Under the pieces are notes generated by a model. It did no database searches, was not told the origin of the DNA, and saw only the letters and a program-made list of their open reading frames with translations. From Xylanimonas cellulosilytica DSM 15894 (lineage in GTDB: Bacteria > Actinomycetota > Actinomycetes > Actinomycetales > Cellulomonadaceae): DNA of 64,000 nucleotides. The stretch is from assembly GCF_000024965.1 (NCBI RefSeq), contig NC_013530.1:1054001-1118000 (forward strand), read 5' to 3'. How positions within the stretch are numbered: position 1 is the first letter of the stretch; each line of letters starts with the position of its first letter. The position numbers were made by a program, and so were the translations under genes. Shown piece by piece: positions 17,779 to 26,246 of the stretch.

Positions 17779-19130
17779 GCCACGAGACCACCGGGCCGAC
17801 GACACCGCCCGGCGACCCGACGCCACCGCCGTCGATCCCCGGCGACCCGACGCCGGAGCAGCCGGAGCAGGCGGCTCCACCGGCGGAGGGCAGCCGCATC
17901 GAGGAGGCCGGCCGCGGCGTGCTGCGCGAGATCCTCGAGTCGAGCTGGGTCGTGACCTTCTTCGCGATCGTGGCCGCCATGCTCGTCGGCGCCGTCCTCA
18001 TCGCGGCCGCCGACCCGCGCGTGCAGGAGACGGCCGGATGGTTCTTCAGCCGCCCCGCCGACTTCCTCGACGCGCTCACCGACGCCGTCGGCGGCGCCTA
18101 CTCGGCCCTGTTCCAGGGTGCCGTCATCAACTTCTCGGGTACCACGTTCACCCGCGTCATCCGGCCCATCACCGAGACGATGGTGGTGGCGACGCCGCTG
18201 ATCTTCGCGGGCCTGGGCCTCGGCATCGGCTTCCGGGCCGGCCTGTTCAACATCGGTGCGCAGGGCCAGATCATCCTCGGTGCCGTCTTCGGCGGCTTCG
18301 TCGGGTTCACGTTCGACCTGCCCGCCGGGCTGCACCTGCTGCTCGCCGTCGTCGGCGCCGCGCTCGGCGGGGCCATCTGGGCGTCGATCGCCGGTGTGCT
18401 CAAGGCGACCACCGGGGCCAACGAGGTGATCGTCACGATCATGCTCAACAACGTGGCGATCTACCTGATCGGCTACCTGCTGACCACCCCGCTGCTGCAG
18501 CGCCCCGGCAGCGCCAACCCCATCAGCCCGCAGATCCCCACCAGCGCCCAGTACCCGCTCCTGCTGGGGTCGGGGTTCCGGCTGCACGCCGGGTTCATCC
18601 TGGCGCTGCTGGCCGCCGTCGCCGTGTGGTGGCTGATGGAGCGCTCGACGCTCGGCCTGCGGTTCCGTGCCGTCGGCGCCAACCCGCACGCCGCGCGCAC
18701 CGCGGGCATGTCCGTGCCGTGGGTGACCGTCTGGGTCATGGCGATCGCCGGCGGGCTCGCCGGGCTGGCGGGGTCCGCGCAGGTGCTCGGTACCGAGCGC
18801 GTCCTGACCGCGGGCGTCGCCGCGAGCTTCGGCTTCGACGCCATCACCGTCGCGCTGCTCGGCCGATCCAAGCCGCTCGGCACGGTCCTGGCCGGACTGC
18901 TGTTCGGTGGCCTGCGCGCCGGTGGCTTCGCGATGCAGGCCCGCACCGGTACCCCCATCGACATCGTGCTGGTCGTGCAGTCCTTCATCGTCCTGTTCAT
19001 CGCTGCCCCGCCCTTGGTGCGTGCGATCTTCCGGTTGCCCACCCCCGGCGGCCCGACCCGTGCGCAACGGCGCGCGGCGGCCTCGGGTCCGTCCGTCACG
19101 GGTTCGTCAGCCACGGCACAGGAGGCCTGA
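17775..19130 (+). CDS. Nucleoside ABC transporter permease 1
   Basis: 451-residue permease of the BPD_transp_2 family (YufP type). A Pro-rich cytoplasmic N-terminus of about 50 residues precedes the first helix (WVVTFFAIVAAMLVGAVL). The conserved core FRAGLFNIGAQGQIILGA and KATTGANEVIVTIMLNN appears in the middle, with about nine membrane segments in all. GTG overlaps the ATPase stop (GTGA). It forms a heterodimeric channel with the next gene product. Confidence 0.92.
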   Translation: MSHETTGPTTPPGDPTPPPSIPGDPTPEQPEQAAPPAEGSRIEEAGRGVLREILESSWVVTFFAIVAAMLVGAVLIAAADPRVQETAGWFFSRPADFLDALTDAVGGAYSALFQGAVINFSGTTFTRVIRPITETMVVATPLIFAGLGLGIGFRAGLFNIGAQGQIILGAVFGGFVGFTFDLPAGLHLLLAVVGAALGGAIWASIAGVLKATTGANEVIVTIMLNNVAIYLIGYLLTTPLLQRPGSANPISPQIPTSAQYPLLLGSGFRLHAGFILALLAAVAVWWLMERSTLGLRFRAVGANPHAARTAGMSVPWVTVWVMAIAGGLAGLAGSAQVLGTERVLTAGVAASFGFDAITVALLGRSKPLGTVLAGLLFGGLRAGGFAMQARTGTPIDIVLVVQSFIVLFIAAPPLVRAIFRLPTPGGPTRAQRRAAASGPSVTGSSATAQEA

Positions 19131-19132
19131 TC

Positions 19133-20422
19133 ATGAGCACGCTCACGACCCCCGCGGGCTCCGCCGCGACCGCGCCGCGCGCCGCCGCGCTCACGCCGAT
19201 CTCGTGGAAGGCGCCCATCGCGTACACGGTGCTCGGGCTGGTCGCGCTCGTCTTCTTCGCGCTCCTGCACGGCGGCGGCACGACGACGACGTTCCGGATC
19301 TCGACGGCGCAGGACCTGTTCCAGATCGACCCGGTCACGGTGGGCACCAAGTCCGCCGCGGTGCTGCTCTCGCTGGTGGCGCTCGGCCTCGCCGGGCTGT
19401 CCTGGTGGGCGGCCGGCATCCGGCGCAAGCTGGGCTGGTGGCTCCCGGCCCTGTTCGGCGTCTGCTGGGTGCTCGCGTTCCTGTGCTGGGCGGGCGCCGG
19501 CAAGACCATCCCCATCACCGGCCTGCTTTCGGGTGCGCTGTTCCTGTCGGTGCCCCTCGTGTTCGGCTCGATGTCCGGCCTGCTGTGCGAGCGCGTCGGC
19601 ATCATCAACATCGCCATCGAGGGCCAGCTCCTCGCCGGGGCGTTCCTCGCCGCCGTCGTCGCCTCCGCCACGGGCAACCCGTACGTGGGGCTCGTCGCCG
19701 CACCCGTCGCGGGCGCGCTCGTCGGGGCGATGCTCGTCGCGTTCGCCGTCCGGTACTGGGTCGACCAGATCATCGTCGGCGTCGTGCTCAACGTGCTCGT
19801 CGTCGGCGTGACCAGCTACCTGTTCTCCACCGTGCTCTCCCAGGACCCGGGCACCTGGAACCGCCGCACCCCGCTGCCGGTGCTCGCGATCCCCGGGCTC
19901 TCCGAGATCCCCATCCTGGGCCCGGTGCTGTTCCGCCAGACGATCCTCGTCTACCTCATGTACGTCGCGGTGGCCGTGCTGCACGTCTACCTGTTCAAGA
20001 GCCGGTGGGGCCTGCGCCTGCGCGCCGTGGGCGAGCACCCCAAGGCCGCCGACACCGTCGGCATCAACGTCAACCGCACCCGGGTGCGCAACGCCATCCT
20101 CGGCGGGGCCGTCGCCGGGCTCGGCGGGGCGTTCTTCACCGTGGCGGCCGGGCTCGCCTTCGGGCGCGAGATGACCGGCGGCAAGGGCTTCATCGCCCTG
20201 GCCGCGATGATCCTGGGCCGGTGGAACCCGCTCGGTGCGCTCGCCGCGGCGCTGCTGTTCGGCTTCGCGGACAACCTGCAGACCGTGCTGGGCATCGTGG
20301 GCACGCCCATCCCCAGCCAGCTCATGCTCATGACGCCGTACGTGGTGACGATCTTCGCGGTGGCCGGTCTCGTCGGCCGGGTGCGGGCCCCCGCGTCCGA
20401 GGGCATCCCGTACAAGAAGTGA
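19133..20422 (+). CDS. Nucleoside ABC transporter permease 2
   Basis: 429-residue permease of the YufQ type. It has the family core CERVGIINIAIEGQLLAGAF and VDQIIVGVVLNVLVVGV and ten or so membrane helices. The N-terminal part (about 130 residues) is longer than in Firmicutes homologues and contains two or three extra helices. ATG 19133 has GGAGG 7 bases upstream and lies 2 bases after the first permease. Confidence 0.92.
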   Translation: MSTLTTPAGSAATAPRAAALTPISWKAPIAYTVLGLVALVFFALLHGGGTTTTFRISTAQDLFQIDPVTVGTKSAAVLLSLVALGLAGLSWWAAGIRRKLGWWLPALFGVCWVLAFLCWAGAGKTIPITGLLSGALFLSVPLVFGSMSGLLCERVGIINIAIEGQLLAGAFLAAVVASATGNPYVGLVAAPVAGALVGAMLVAFAVRYWVDQIIVGVVLNVLVVGVTSYLFSTVLSQDPGTWNRRTPLPVLAIPGLSEIPILGPVLFRQTILVYLMYVAVAVLHVYLFKSRWGLRLRAVGEHPKAADTVGINVNRTRVRNAILGGAVAGLGGAFFTVAAGLAFGREMTGGKGFIALAAMILGRWNPLGALAAALLFGFADNLQTVLGIVGTPIPSQLMLMTPYVVTIFAVAGLVGRVRAPASEGIPYKK

Positions 20423-20429
20423 GGCGGCC

Positions 20430-20846
20430 ATGACCGACGTCGACTGGGACGGCCTGCGCGACGCCGCCCGCGCGGCGATGCGCCGCGCCTACGCGCCCTA
20501 CTCGGGGTTCCCCGTGGGCGCCGCCGCCCTCGTCGACGACGGCCGCGTCGTCGTCGGCTGCAACGTGGAGAACGCCGCCTACGGCGTCACCCTCTGCGCC
20601 GAGTGCGGGCTGGTCTCCTCGCTGGTGGCCGGCGGGGGCGGGCGCCTGGTGGCGTTCACCTGCGTGGACGCGCGAGCGGTCGTCATCATGCCGTGCGGAC
20701 GCTGCCGCCAGCTCCTGTGGGAGCACGGCGGCCCCCGGCTGCTGGTCGAGACGCCGCAGGGCGTCGTGCCGATGACCGAGGTGCTGCCGCAGGCGTTCGG
20801 GCCGGCAGACCTCGACGTGGTAGCGGACCTCCAGGAGGGGACATGA
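20430..20846 (+). CDS. cdd: Cytidine deaminase
   Basis: 138-residue zinc enzyme converting cytidine and deoxycytidine to uridine and deoxyuridine. The catalytic CAEC motif is in NAAYGVTLCAECG and the second zinc pair in MPCGRCRQLL; the substrate motif YAPYSGFPVGAA is near the N-terminus. It lies 7 bases after the transporter genes, and its stop overlaps deoA, so import and deamination are coregulated. Confidence 0.96.
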   Translation: MTDVDWDGLRDAARAAMRRAYAPYSGFPVGAAALVDDGRVVVGCNVENAAYGVTLCAECGLVSSLVAGGGGRLVAFTCVDARAVVIMPCGRCRQLLWEHGGPRLLVETPQGVVPMTEVLPQAFGPADLDVVADLQEGT

Positions 20847-22141
20847 GCACCGAGCCGTTCGACGCCGTCGACGTCATCCGCACCAAGCGGGACCGCGGCG
20901 TGCTGTCGCCCGAGCAGATCGACTGGGTCATCGACGCGTACACGCGCGGCGCCGTCGCCGACGAGCAGATGTCGGCGCTCGGCATGGCGATCTTCCTCAA
21001 CGGGATGAACCGCGCCGAGATCGCCCGGTGGACCCACGCGATGATCGAGTCCGGTGAGCGGTTGGGGTTCGAGAACCTGGGCGTCCCGACGTCGGACAAG
21101 CACTCCACCGGCGGCGTCGGCGACAAGATCACCCTGCCGCTGGCCCCCCTCGTGGCGGCGTTCGGGGTGGCGGTGCCGCAGCTCTCCGGCCGCGGGCTGG
21201 GGCACACGGGAGGCACGCTCGACAAGCTCGAGTCGATCCCCGGCTGGCGCGCCGACCTCACCAACGACGAGGTGTTCGCCCAGCTCCGGTCGGTCGGGGC
21301 GGTCATCTGCGCGGCCGGACCGAACCTCGCCCCCGCCGACAAGAAGCTCTACGCGCTGCGCGACGTCACCTCGATCGTCGACTGCGTCCCCCTGATCTCC
21401 AGCTCGATCATGAGCAAGAAGATCGCCGAGGGCACCGACGCGCTCGTCCTCGACGTCAAGGTGGGCTCCGGGGCGTTCATGAAGACGCTCGACGACGCCC
21501 GCGAGCTCGCCCGCACCATGGTCGACCTCGGCACGGACGCCGGGGTCACCACGGTCGCCCTGCTCACCGACATGTCGACGCCGCTGGGGCTGACCGCGGG
21601 CAACGCCGTCGAGGTGCAGGAGTCGCTCGACGTGCTCGCCGGCGGCGGGCCGTCCGACGTCGTCGACCTCACCGTGGCGCTCGCCGTCGAGATGCTCGCG
21701 GCGGCCGGGCGGCCGCGCGGCGAGGACGAGGTCCGGGCGGCGCTGTCCGACGGGCGGGCCATGGACAGGTGGCGGTCCATGATCGCCGCGCAGGGCGGCG
21801 ACGTGGACGCGCCCCTGCCCGTCGCGCACGAGTCCGAACAGGTGCTGGCCCCGGCCGACGGCGTGCTGTCGCGGCTCGACGCCCTCGCCGTCGGTGTGGC
21901 CGCCTGGCGCCTCGGGGCCGGGCGGGCGCGCAAGGAGGACCCCGTGCAGGCCGGTGCGGGCGTGGTGCTGCACGCCAAGCCCGGCGACGTCGTCCGGGCC
22001 GGACAGCCGCTCCTGACGCTGCACACCGACACCCCGGAGCGGTTCGCGCGGGCGCTCGAGGCGCTCGACGGCGGCTGGGACATCGCGGCGCCCGGAACCC
22101 CCGTGGCACGGACCCACGTGGTGATCGACCGGATCGACTGA
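20843..22141 (+). CDS. deoA: Thymidine phosphorylase
   Basis: 432-residue pyrimidine nucleoside phosphorylase giving thymine and deoxyribose 1-phosphate. The phosphate-binding signature SGRGLGHTGGTLDKLESIPG is at about residues 115-134, preceded by KHSTGGVGDK. The C-terminal PYNP domain ends with AGDVVRAGQPLLTLHTDTPE-like sequence. AGGAGGGG precedes ATG 20843, which overlaps the cdd stop (ATGA). Confidence 0.95.
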   Translation: MSTEPFDAVDVIRTKRDRGVLSPEQIDWVIDAYTRGAVADEQMSALGMAIFLNGMNRAEIARWTHAMIESGERLGFENLGVPTSDKHSTGGVGDKITLPLAPLVAAFGVAVPQLSGRGLGHTGGTLDKLESIPGWRADLTNDEVFAQLRSVGAVICAAGPNLAPADKKLYALRDVTSIVDCVPLISSSIMSKKIAEGTDALVLDVKVGSGAFMKTLDDARELARTMVDLGTDAGVTTVALLTDMSTPLGLTAGNAVEVQESLDVLAGGGPSDVVDLTVALAVEMLAAAGRPRGEDEVRAALSDGRAMDRWRSMIAAQGGDVDAPLPVAHESEQVLAPADGVLSRLDALAVGVAAWRLGAGRARKEDPVQAGAGVVLHAKPGDVVRAGQPLLTLHTDTPERFARALEALDGGWDIAAPGTPVARTHVVIDRID

Positions 22142-22146
22142 GTCCG

Positions 22147-23541
22147 GTGCGCACCGCCCTGCGCCTGACGGACCTGCTCGCCCGCCTGCACGCCTTCACG
22201 GCCCCCCTCCCACCCACCCCGGTGGCCGAGCGCCCCCCGGTGGTTGAGCCCGTCGAAACCACCCACACCTCGCAGCGCCCGCCGGTGGTTGAGCCTGTCG
22301 AAACCACCCCGACCACCCAGCGCCCGCCGGTGGTTGAGCCTGTCGAAACCACCCACACCTCGCAGCGCCCGCCGGTGGTTGAGCCTGTCGAAACCACCCC
22401 CACCTCGCAGCGCCCGCCGGTGGTTGAGCCTGTCGAAACCACCCCGACCACCCAGCGAGCCTCTGGGGTGGTTTCGACAGGCTCAACCACCGGGTTGCGG
22501 AGCGACGCGTCGCGGGCGTCGATCCTCGACCCGCTCGGCCGGTCCCGCAGCGACCGGCCCCGCGTAGGCCACCCCGTTCGCGTGTCGCTGCCGTTCCTCT
22601 CCGACGGCGTCGCCCCGACGGCGCGGGCCCTCGCGCGGCAGGTCGACGAGACCACCTGCGGCGCTGCGGTCCTCGCGATGATGGCGATGGCGGGCGACCC
22701 GTGGCTCGCGCTGCAGGTCGCTCGTGACCCCGCCCACCGGTTCGCCACCCTCCAGCACCGGGTGCACCGCGCGTGCGCCCGGACGGGTCCGGTGCCCTGG
22801 CCGCGCCGGTTCGGCACGGCCCCGTGGGCGGCCGCGACCGTCGCCCGGTTCGGCGACACACGGTTCACTCACCGCGTGGTCGGCGGGGCACGCGGCGCCG
22901 AGGTGCTCGCGGCGGCGGTGGCGGCAGCGTCGTCGGGCGTCCCCGTTCCGTTGTTCACGGGCGGCGACCTGGGCGGCGGGTGGCAGGCCGCGGTCCCGCG
23001 CCACGTGGTCCTGCTGGCCGACGCGCGTCCCGCCGACGCACGCCCCGCCGCCGTCGGCCCCGACGACGCCCGGCCCGACGATGCCAGGCCCGACGATGCC
23101 AGGCCCGACGATGCCAGGCCCGACGATGCCAGGCCCGACGATGCCAGGCCCGACGATGCCAGGCCCGACGATGCCAGGCCCGACGATGCCAGGCCCGACG
23201 ATGCCAGGCCCGACGATGCCAGGCCCGACGATGCCAGGCCCGACGATGCCAGGCCCGACGATGCCAGGCCCGACGATGCCAGGCCCGACGATGCCAGGCC
23301 CGACGATGCCAGGCCCGACGATGCCAGGCCCGACGACGACGTCAGGCCCGGGGGTGGCAGCGGCGTCGTCGGCCCTGGGCGCGGCGTCGTCCGGATCTAC
23401 GAGCCGTCGTCGGCCACGCTGCACACCGTGCCGACGTCGACGCTGCTCGATCCGGACGCGGCCGCACCGCGCGACAGGGCGGCCCTCACGGCCGCCCTGG
23501 GCGGCTGGCCGCACGTCGTCTGGGCGCTGCTCCCGCGCTGA
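22147..23541 (+). CDS. C39-like cysteine peptidase homologue carrying two in-frame repeat arrays
   Basis: 464-residue product, no named family assigned. Residues 1-30 look like an ordinary N-terminus. Residues about 31-115 are encoded by five 45-base repeats (RPPVVEPVETTxTxQ) plus one inverted copy. From about residue 140, VSLPFLSDGVAPTARALARQ and VDETTCGAAVLAMMAMAG resemble the catalytic-cysteine region of papain-like C39 peptidases. PRHVVLLAD would hold the histidine, and the C-terminal RIYEPSSATLHTV and GWPHVVWALLP strands complete the domain. Between histidine and C-terminus about 19 ARPDD pentapeptides form a linker. There is no signal peptide, so it is cytoplasmic. GTG 22147 follows deoA by 5 bases. 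The frame is inferred from domain likeness and operon position; the third catalytic residue is not evident. Confidence 0.6.
   Translation: MRTALRLTDLLARLHAFTAPLPPTPVAERPPVVEPVETTHTSQRPPVVEPVETTPTTQRPPVVEPVETTHTSQRPPVVEPVETTPTSQRPPVVEPVETTPTTQRASGVVSTGSTTGLRSDASRASILDPLGRSRSDRPRVGHPVRVSLPFLSDGVAPTARALARQVDETTCGAAVLAMMAMAGDPWLALQVARDPAHRFATLQHRVHRACARTGPVPWPRRFGTAPWAAATVARFGDTRFTHRVVGGARGAEVLAAAVAAASSGVPVPLFTGGDLGGGWQAAVPRHVVLLADARPADARPAAVGPDDARPDDARPDDARPDDARPDDARPDDARPDDARPDDARPDDARPDDARPDDARPDDARPDDARPDDARPDDARPDDARPDDARPDDARPDDDVRPGGGSGVVGPGRGVVRIYEPSSATLHTVPTSTLLDPDAAAPRDRAALTAALGGWPHVVWALLPR
22239..22491. repeat. Tandem array of the GGTGGTTGAG repeat, 5 direct copies plus 1 inverted
   Basis: Copies start at 22239, 22284, 22329, 22374 and 22419 with an exact 45-base period; an inverted copy lies at 22468-22491. 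The 24-base core begins GGTGGTTGAGCCTGTCGA and ends AACCACC, so its ends can pair as a 7-bp stem. The 21-base segments between cores alternate between two forms. The array lies inside the coding frame of the C39-like gene and keeps that frame. Confidence 0.95.
23056..23340. repeat. 15-bp minisatellite (VNTR), 19 units
   Basis: Unit AGGCCCGACGATGCC occurs as 16 identical head-to-tail copies (23086-23325). Two variant units precede it (23056-23085) and one follows (23326-23340). It encodes the pentapeptide ARPDD. Because the unit is a multiple of three, copy-number change lengthens or shortens the linker without breaking the frame. All six frames stay open across it, producing spurious ORFs. 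Confidence 0.97.
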
Positions 23542-23551
23542 CCCCCGATCC

Positions 23552-23624
23552 ACCCCCTTTGAACGTATGCCTGACTGGCGTTATGGACGCCATAACGCCA
23601 GTCAGGCATACGTTCAAAGGGGGT
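23552..23624. repeat. Perfect 35-bp inverted repeat with 3-base loop
   Basis: Arms 23552-23586 and 23590-23624 are exactly complementary around the loop ACG. The arms are markedly poorer in GC (about 51 percent) than the surroundings. It sits 10 bases after the C39-like gene. It may act as a terminator, but perfect length and base composition suggest a mobile palindromic element or a protein-binding site. Confidence 0.9.
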
Positions 23625-23738
23625 GCGGGCGGGCGGCCTGGGCGGGGGGCTCGGGCGGGCGGCTCGGGGGCGGCTGCGCGTGCGGGTGGCGGTCGGGCGC
23701 GGGACCATGGGCGGACACCCGTCGAACCGGAGGCACGC

Positions 23739-24068
23739 ATGAGCACCCTGCCCGGCCGTGATGCCTGGCGCGACGCCGGTCTGGCAGAGCCCGACCGGCA
23801 CGATCGCGAAGCCCGTGAGCTCGACCCCGACGACCTGCCCATCGACGACGCCGCGAACCTCCTCGAGGAGGCACTGGCCGGCGGCACGGCGGTGAGCGCA
23901 GACTCGGCCGAGGAGTACCGGCCGGGCGTGGCCCGCCCCGACCTGAGCGGGCAGGCCGACGAGGCCGACGTCGCCGAGCAGGCCGAGGAGGTGCCCGGCC
24001 TCGACGAGGACGGGTACACCGGTGACGAGCCGGTTCTCGAGACCCCGGGTGACGACGTCGAGGACTGA
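23739..24068 (+). CDS. Small acidic hypothetical protein
   Basis: 109 residues, strongly acidic, with the pieces RELDPDDLPIDDAANLLEEAL and DEADVAEQAEEVPGLDEDGY and the ending ETPGDDVED. There is no membrane segment or signal peptide. ATG 23739 has GGAGG (about 23729-23733) at good spacing, and codon usage fits the neighbours, so it is probably real. It resembles the short acidic disordered proteins common in actinobacteria; I cannot assign a family with confidence. It lies between the C39-like gene and add on the same strand. Confidence 0.7.
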   Translation: MSTLPGRDAWRDAGLAEPDRHDREARELDPDDLPIDDAANLLEEALAGGTAVSADSAEEYRPGVARPDLSGQADEADVAEQAEEVPGLDEDGYTGDEPVLETPGDDVED

Positions 24069-24273
24069 ACCCCCTCCGGACGTCCGACGGCGGGCCGTTC
24101 GATGTGTGCTGTCGATGCACCGGCGGTGCGTGCTGTTCGATGCGCACCGTTCGATGGCGCCGGGCATGGCCCTGGCCGACGCCCACCACAGCGCGCACCA
24201 GAGCGCGCTCCGCGGCGCCCACCACGACGCCCTTCGCAGCGCCCTTCGCAGCGCCCGGCGAGCTCTGGGCGGT

Positions 24274-24279
24274 TAGGTT
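24274..24279 (+). promoter_or_regulatory. Leaderless -10 box (TAGGTT) of add
   Basis: TAGGTT ends 6 bases before ATG 24286, so add and deoC can be transcribed apart from the importer operon. The preceding 200 bases hold only short direct repeats (GTTCGATG and CGCAGCGCCCTT types). Confidence 0.55.
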
Positions 24280-24285
24280 GGGCGC

Positions 24286-25389
24286 ATGACGGACGACCGC
24301 CTCTCGGACAACATCGCGGACCTGCCGAAGGTCCTGCTGCACGACCATCTCGACGGCGGGCTGCGCCCGCAGACGGTGATCGAGCTCGCCGACGCCGTCG
24401 GGCACCAGCTGCCCGCGCACGACGCCGAGAGCCTCGGCACCTGGTTCCAGCAGGCGGCCGACTCCGGCTCCCTGGTGCACTACCTGGAGACGTTCGACCA
24501 CACCCTCGCCGTCATGCAGACGCCCGAGGCGCTCGCGCGGGTGGCCAAGGAGGCGGTGCTCGACCTGGCGTCCGACGGCGTCGTCTACACCGAGCAGCGC
24601 TGGGCGCCCGAGCAGCACCTGGCCCGCGGCCTGTCCCTCGAGGAGACCGTGGAGGCCGTGCAGGCCGGTATCGACGAGGGCATCGCGGAGGCCGCGGCGG
24701 CAGGCCTGACCATCAAGGTGGGGCAGCTCGTCACGGCCATGCGGCACGCCGACCGCTGGCAGGAGATCGCCGAGCTTGCGGTCGCGTTCCGGGACCGCGG
24801 CGTCGTCGGGTTCGACATCGCGGGCGCCGAGGACGGGTTCCCGCCGGACCGGCACGCGCAGATCTGGCGGTACCTGGCCGACAACGACTTCCCGGTGACG
24901 ATCCACGCGGGCGAGGCGGCGGGCGTGCCGTCGATCGCGCAGGCCGTGCACCTGGGCCAGGCCGACCGCATCGGGCACGGCGTGCGCATCATCGACGACA
25001 TCAGGTTCGACGACGCGTCCCGGGAGGCGACGTTCGGGCGCACCGCCCACTGGGTGCGCGACCACCAGATCCCGCTGGAGGTGGCCCCGGTCTCCAACCT
25101 GCAGACGTCCGCGACGTCGGCCAAGACCATCGCGGAGCACCCCATCACGCTCCTCAAGGAGCTCGACTTCGCCGTCACGCTCAACACCGACAACCGCCTG
25201 ATGTCGCGCACGTCGATGTCGCACGAGATGCGGCTGCTGGTCGCCGAGGCCGGGTGGACCATCGACGACCTCGCCGACGTCACCATCGCCGCCGCGTGGG
25301 GCGCGTTCATGCACCACGACGAGCGCCGGGCGCTCGTGGAGCAGGTCATCGTGCCCGGGTACCAGAAGATCGAGGGAGCGCAGCTGTGA
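24286..25389 (+). CDS. add: Adenosine deaminase
   Basis: 367-residue zinc enzyme converting adenosine and deoxyadenosine to inosine and deoxyinosine. [15 protein letters not shown] is the HxHxDG metal motif, here with aspartate between the two histidines. [12 protein letters not shown] holds a zinc histidine and the catalytic glutamate, and RIGHGVRI and LNTDNRLMS supply the remaining catalytic histidine and metal aspartate. It starts from its own promoter; its stop overlaps deoC. Confidence 0.95.
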   Translation: MTDDRLSDNIADLPKVLLHDHLDGGLRPQTVIELADAVGHQLPAHDAESLGTWFQQAADSGSLVHYLETFDHTLAVMQTPEALARVAKEAVLDLASDGVVYTEQRWAPEQHLARGLSLEETVEAVQAGIDEGIAEAAAAGLTIKVGQLVTAMRHADRWQEIAELAVAFRDRGVVGFDIAGAEDGFPPDRHAQIWRYLADNDFPVTIHAGEAAGVPSIAQAVHLGQADRIGHGVRIIDDIRFDDASREATFGRTAHWVRDHQIPLEVAPVSNLQTSATSAKTIAEHPITLLKELDFAVTLNTDNRLMSRTSMSHEMRLLVAEAGWTIDDLADVTIAAAWGAFMHHDERRALVEQVIVPGYQKIEGAQL

Positions 25390-26096
25390 GCCATCCCGTC
25401 CCGACGACACCGGCCGAGCTCGCGTCCTTCATCGACCACACCCTCCTCAAGCCCGAGGCCACCGACGCCGACGTCGTCGCGCTCGTCGAGGAGGGCGCGC
25501 GTCTCGGCGTGTTCTCGGTGTGCGTGTCGCCGACGTTCGTCCCGCTCGCCGTCGCGCGGGCCGCCGGGCGGCTCAAGGTCGCGACCGTGTGCGGCTTCCC
25601 GTCGGGCAAGCACGTCTCGTCCGTCAAGGCGGCCGAGGCGGCGCGGTCGATCGCCGACGGCGCGGACGAGGTCGACATGGTCATCGACGTCGGCGCCGCG
25701 AAGGCCGCCGACTTCGAGGCCGTCGAGGCCGACATCGCCGCGGTGCGCACCGCGGTGCCGGGCGACCGGCTGCTCAAGGTGATCATCGAGTCCTCGGCGC
25801 TCGACGACGACGAGATCGTCGCCGTGTGCCGTGCCGCGGAGGCGGCGGGCGCGGACTACGTCAAGACGTCGACGGGCTTCCACCCGACGGGCGGGGCGAC
25901 GGTCCACACGGTCACGCTCATGGCGGACACCGTCAACGGCCGGCTGGGCGTGAAGGCGTCGGGCGGCATCCGCACCCTGGCGGACGCGCTCGCCGCGATC
26001 GAGGCGGGCGCCACCCGCCTGGGCATGTCGGGCGCGGCCTCGGTCCTGGCCGCCATGGCCGGGGACACACCGACGGCCCCGACGTCGGACTACTGA
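25386..26096 (+). CDS. deoC: Deoxyribose-phosphate aldolase
   Basis: 236-residue class I aldolase splitting 2-deoxyribose 5-phosphate to acetaldehyde and glyceraldehyde 3-phosphate. Conserved pieces are [42 protein letters not shown] and the Schiff-base lysine in [16 protein letters not shown], followed by [13 protein letters not shown] 25386 overlaps the add stop (GTGA). It completes deoxynucleoside breakdown begun by DeoA and PNP. Confidence 0.96.
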   Translation: MSHPVPTTPAELASFIDHTLLKPEATDADVVALVEEGARLGVFSVCVSPTFVPLAVARAAGRLKVATVCGFPSGKHVSSVKAAEAARSIADGADEVDMVIDVGAAKAADFEAVEADIAAVRTAVPGDRLLKVIIESSALDDDEIVAVCRAAEAAGADYVKTSTGFHPTGGATVHTVTLMADTVNGRLGVKASGGIRTLADALAAIEAGATRLGMSGAASVLAAMAGDTPTAPTSDY

Positions 26097-26161
26097 ACCG
26101 CTGACCTGCGCACGAGCGAGCCGCGACGTCCGCGGGGCCCGGCGCGGCCCGCGGTGCCCGG

Positions 26162-26218
26162 CGAACGTCCCGGGTTGTCGGCGTCCGGGCGAGCGACGCC
26201 GACAACCCGGGACGTTCG
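26162..26218. terminator. Bidirectional hairpin terminator, perfect 24-bp stem
   Basis: Arms 26162-26185 and 26195-26218 are exactly complementary with a 9-base loop. It lies between convergent deoC and the DUF402 gene and probably stops both. Confidence 0.85.
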
Positions 26219-26246
26219 GAGCCGCGTGACCGACGTTGCGGGACGC

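Noticed and set aside
22239-22463. Possible CRISPR array (regular 45-bp spacing)
   Set aside because: The segments between the 24-bp cores are nearly identical rather than unique spacers, the array is coding, and no cas genes are present. The same applies to the 31-bp array at 42140.
22483-23553. Minus-strand reading frame encoding GPGIV repeats across the minisatellite, and a third plus-strand frame encoding MPGPT repeats
   Set aside because: The 15-bp unit has no stop in any frame, so all frames stay open. Only the plus-strand frame from 22147 joins recognisable peptidase-like sequence on both sides and follows deoA with normal operon spacing.
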